Shown one piece after another: positions 23,984 to 25,490 of a DNA stretch of 25,490 nt. The position numbers and the translations under genes were made by a program. The DNA lies in assembly GCA_905208975.1 (NCBI GenBank), contig CAJLRE010000023.1, positions 1-25,490 on the forward strand, given 5' to 3'. Every line of letters starts with the position of its first letter. Position 1 is the first letter of the stretch. The stretch comes from an uncultured Collinsella sp. (GTDB lineage: Bacteria > Actinomycetota > Coriobacteriia > Coriobacteriales > Coriobacteriaceae). A model generated the notes under the pieces. It was not told the DNA's origin, did not search any database, and worked only from the letters and a program-made list of their open reading frames with translations.

Positions 23984-24011
23984 AAAAGAGGGCCCCGAAG
24001 GACCCTCTTTT
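23984..24011 (-). terminator. Terminator of the LacI gene
   Basis: On the minus strand, AAAAGAGGG(T)CC and GG(GG)CCCTCTTTT pair around a TTCG loop with a following T-run. It lies 63 bases past the LacI stop and separates the regulator from the operon it probably controls. Confidence 0.85.
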
Positions 24012-24073
24012 GAATAGCGCTATGTTTACTGCCCTAGCGAGCTTTGGCACGCTGCAGGCGATGCCGTCTCCGC

Positions 24074-25084
24074 CTAGATCTCGCGCACGCTCTGGCGCTC
24101 GACAAAATAGGTCGACACAGCCGTTTTGCAGGTGTAGCTCTTGGGATTGCGGATGTTGCCCACCAGGCGGCGCACCGCGATCTCACCCACCTCGTGCTTG
24201 GGAACATGCACCGTGGTGAGCGGCGGGTTGGAAAAAGCGCCCAGAGATAGGTCGTCAAAGCCGATGATCGAGACATCCTCGGGCACGCGAATGCCGTGCT
24301 CGTTGAACGCGCGCATGGCACCCACGGCGAGCACGTCGTTCTCGGCAAAGAAAGCCGTCGGCAGGTCGTCGTGCGAGGCATTGTCGAGCCACGCGCCCAT
24401 GTCGCGATAAGCGCCCTCGAGCGTGGTGCCCAGCGTGACGCGCCATGCCGGATTGGCCTCGAGGTCCGCATCCTCAAGCGCTTGGCGATAGCCGCGCTCG
24501 CGGTCCTTAAAGTTGCGGATACGAAGGTCGCCCGCCAGATAGCCGATTTGCTTGTGACCTTTCTCGATAAGGTAGTCCACGGCACGCAGCACCGAATCGG
24601 TATTGGCAATGACCACGGCATCGAAGTACTGGCGGTCGCTCCAGCCATCGAGCACGATCAGGTGGGCGGCGGCGTTAGCGAACAGGGCGTAGTCCTCCTC
24701 GCCCAACTCGGTGCCCATCAGCACGATGGCGGCAGACGGGTCGGCGATCAGGCCCTCGACCTGCGGACGCACGGCGTCTAGGTCGCTAAAGTCGAGCGAG
24801 ACAAAGCTCGTGCTCATGCCGTGGCGACGCGCCTGGCGCTCCACGCCCTCGATGACCGCGGGGTGGAAGGTGCTCTCGTCCAGGATGGCGCCCGTCTTGC
24901 GCGCGAGCACAAACTGGATGCTCTCGAGCTGCGTCGACTGCTGATAGCCGAGCGACTGCGCGCACTCCAGGATGACTTTGGCGGTCTCCTCGCTCACGCT
25001 GCGCTTGCGGTTGAGCGCGTTGGACACGGTCGCAGGCGAAAAACCGGTGATGCGGCTGATCTCGCGAACACTTGCTTTGGCCAT
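24074..25084 (-). CDS. LacI-family transcriptional regulator
   Basis: A 336-residue LacI-type regulator. The helix-turn-helix spans 3-25 (VREISRITGFSPATVSNALN) with the hinge region near 44-50 (SLGYQQS). A periplasmic-binding-protein-like sensor domain covers about 58-330. It would bind DNA as a dimer and be released by a sugar or sugar phosphate. The ATG at 25084 is chosen because GGGGG lies upstream and the helix-turn-helix begins right after. It lies just upstream of the isomerase operon on the same strand, and candidate binding sites are present there, upstream of the PTS and esterase genes, and before its own start. No central CG is seen in these palindromes, so the match to classic LacI operators is imperfect. 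Confidence 0.92.
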   Translation of the reverse strand: MAKASVREISRITGFSPATVSNALNRKRSVSEETAKVILECAQSLGYQQSTQLESIQFVLARKTGAILDESTFHPAVIEGVERQARRHGMSTSFVSLDFSDLDAVRPQVEGLIADPSAAIVLMGTELGEEDYALFANAAAHLIVLDGWSDRQYFDAVVIANTDSVLRAVDYLIEKGHKQIGYLAGDLRIRNFKDRERGYRQALEDADLEANPAWRVTLGTTLEGAYRDMGAWLDNASHDDLPTAFFAENDVLAVGAMRAFNEHGIRVPEDVSIIGFDDLSLGAFSNPPLTTVHVPKHEVGEIAVRRLVGNIRNPKSYTCKTAVSTYFVERQSVREI

Positions 25085-25287
25085 TGTTCCCCCTAGTAAC
25101 GGTCGCGGTCGAGCATCGTGGCCTGACCGCCCCGTGACTCGACAACTAAACGACCGCAAATTCAATCTAAACAGAATAGTAAATGTTTAATAGCTAGTTT
25201 AGCCTGTTGTCAAGCGAAGCGACGCGACTATTCCCCCAACGGGCGTATTTACTCGGTAGCTAATCTGGAACGGGGCACAGAAACCGT
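25085..25287. promoter_or_regulatory. Upstream region of the LacI gene
   Basis: An AT-rich gap with CTAAAC (25167-25172) and GTTTAG (25197-25202) as inverted half-sites around TAAATGTTTA (25180-25189). This may be an autoregulation site. Confidence 0.4.
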
Positions 25288-25490
25288 TTAGCCAAGGATG
25301 CGAGCCATGCGTGCCTTAAACTCCGCGAGGAAACGTGGGGCGTCCACGGTGAGCGCCACGAGCGCGCTCTTATCTGGATCGGACAGACGGTGCTCGTCGC
25401 AGATGGTGCGGCCGCGATACTCGCCCAGCAGGTCGACACGCAGGTTACAGCCGAGCGCACCCACGAGCGTGGGATCAATCGCCACGGCAA
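25288..25490 (-). CDS. Nucleoside hydrolase, C-terminal fragment
   Basis: The last 67 residues of a gene that continues past the window edge. The segment AVAIDPTLV near its beginning fits the C-terminal part of inosine-uridine nucleoside hydrolases (DPLAVAVAIDP). These enzymes cleave the bond between ribose and base in the cytoplasm. The stop is TAA at 25288-25290. The catalytic N-terminal part is not visible. It lies upstream of the LacI gene on the same strand. Confidence 0.75.
   Translation of the reverse strand, partial: AVAIDPTLVGALGCNLRVDLLGEYRGRTICDEHRLSDPDKSALVALTVDAPRFLAEFKARMARILG

Overview
The window looks like chromosomal DNA from a high-GC gut actinobacterium of the Coriobacteriia, most likely Collinsella. 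The reasons are GC-rich wobble positions, GGAG/AGGA ribosome sites before ATG, a Coriobacteriia-like membrane sensor/NarL regulator set, and intergenic palindromes built from modules such as GTCCCCAATGAGT and GGGGACAGGCACCTTTGT. The genus is an inference from recall, not from a search. I saw no rRNA, tRNA, CRISPR array or transposase.

Layout. (1) 185-3134, minus strand: a PTS EIIBC permease followed by a GH140/DUF4038 glycosidase without a signal peptide. (2) 3135-4962: a 490-base divergent control region with TAAACATGTTTA-type palindromes, then a plus-strand intracellular alpha/beta-hydrolase. (3) 4963-7088: a 127-base nested palindrome, a DUF1593 nucleoside-hydrolase-like gene, and a cluster of palindromic repeats. 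(4) 7089-11386, plus strand: two zinc-ribbon proteins, an SPFH/YdjI-like protein with two C-terminal zinc ribbons, and a lipoprotein, resembling the B. subtilis ydjGHI envelope-stress genes. (5) 11578-15576, minus strand: a membrane sensor-like protein with a one-base frameshift near its end, a NarL-type histidine kinase and its response regulator, translationally coupled. (6) 15784-18827, minus strand: a GH1 6-phospho-beta-glucosidase, a DUF4867 protein and LuxS, separated by repeat-rich gaps. (7) 18981-25084, minus strand: a LacI-family regulator, then an operon of an L-fucose-isomerase-like protein, a split transketolase and an FGGY kinase. (8) 25288-25490: the C-terminal end of a nucleoside hydrolase.

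The main idea is that regions 1, 2 and 7 form a dispersed regulon for a branched or unusual plant sugar. Isomerase, FGGY kinase and split transketolase are the enzyme classes of the known D-apiose pathway (apiose to apulose to apulose 4-phosphate, then transketolase). GH140 is the family that contains the known apiosidase. The PTS and operon promoter regions share an AACGGTAG(A)GAAATC box and TGTTTACT half-sites. A PTS permease together with a cytoplasmic GH140, a GH1 phospho-glucosidase and an esterase suggests import and intracellular dismantling of apiosyl glycosides, unlike the exported Bacteroides route. This is a hypothesis; the substrate cannot be read from sequence alone.
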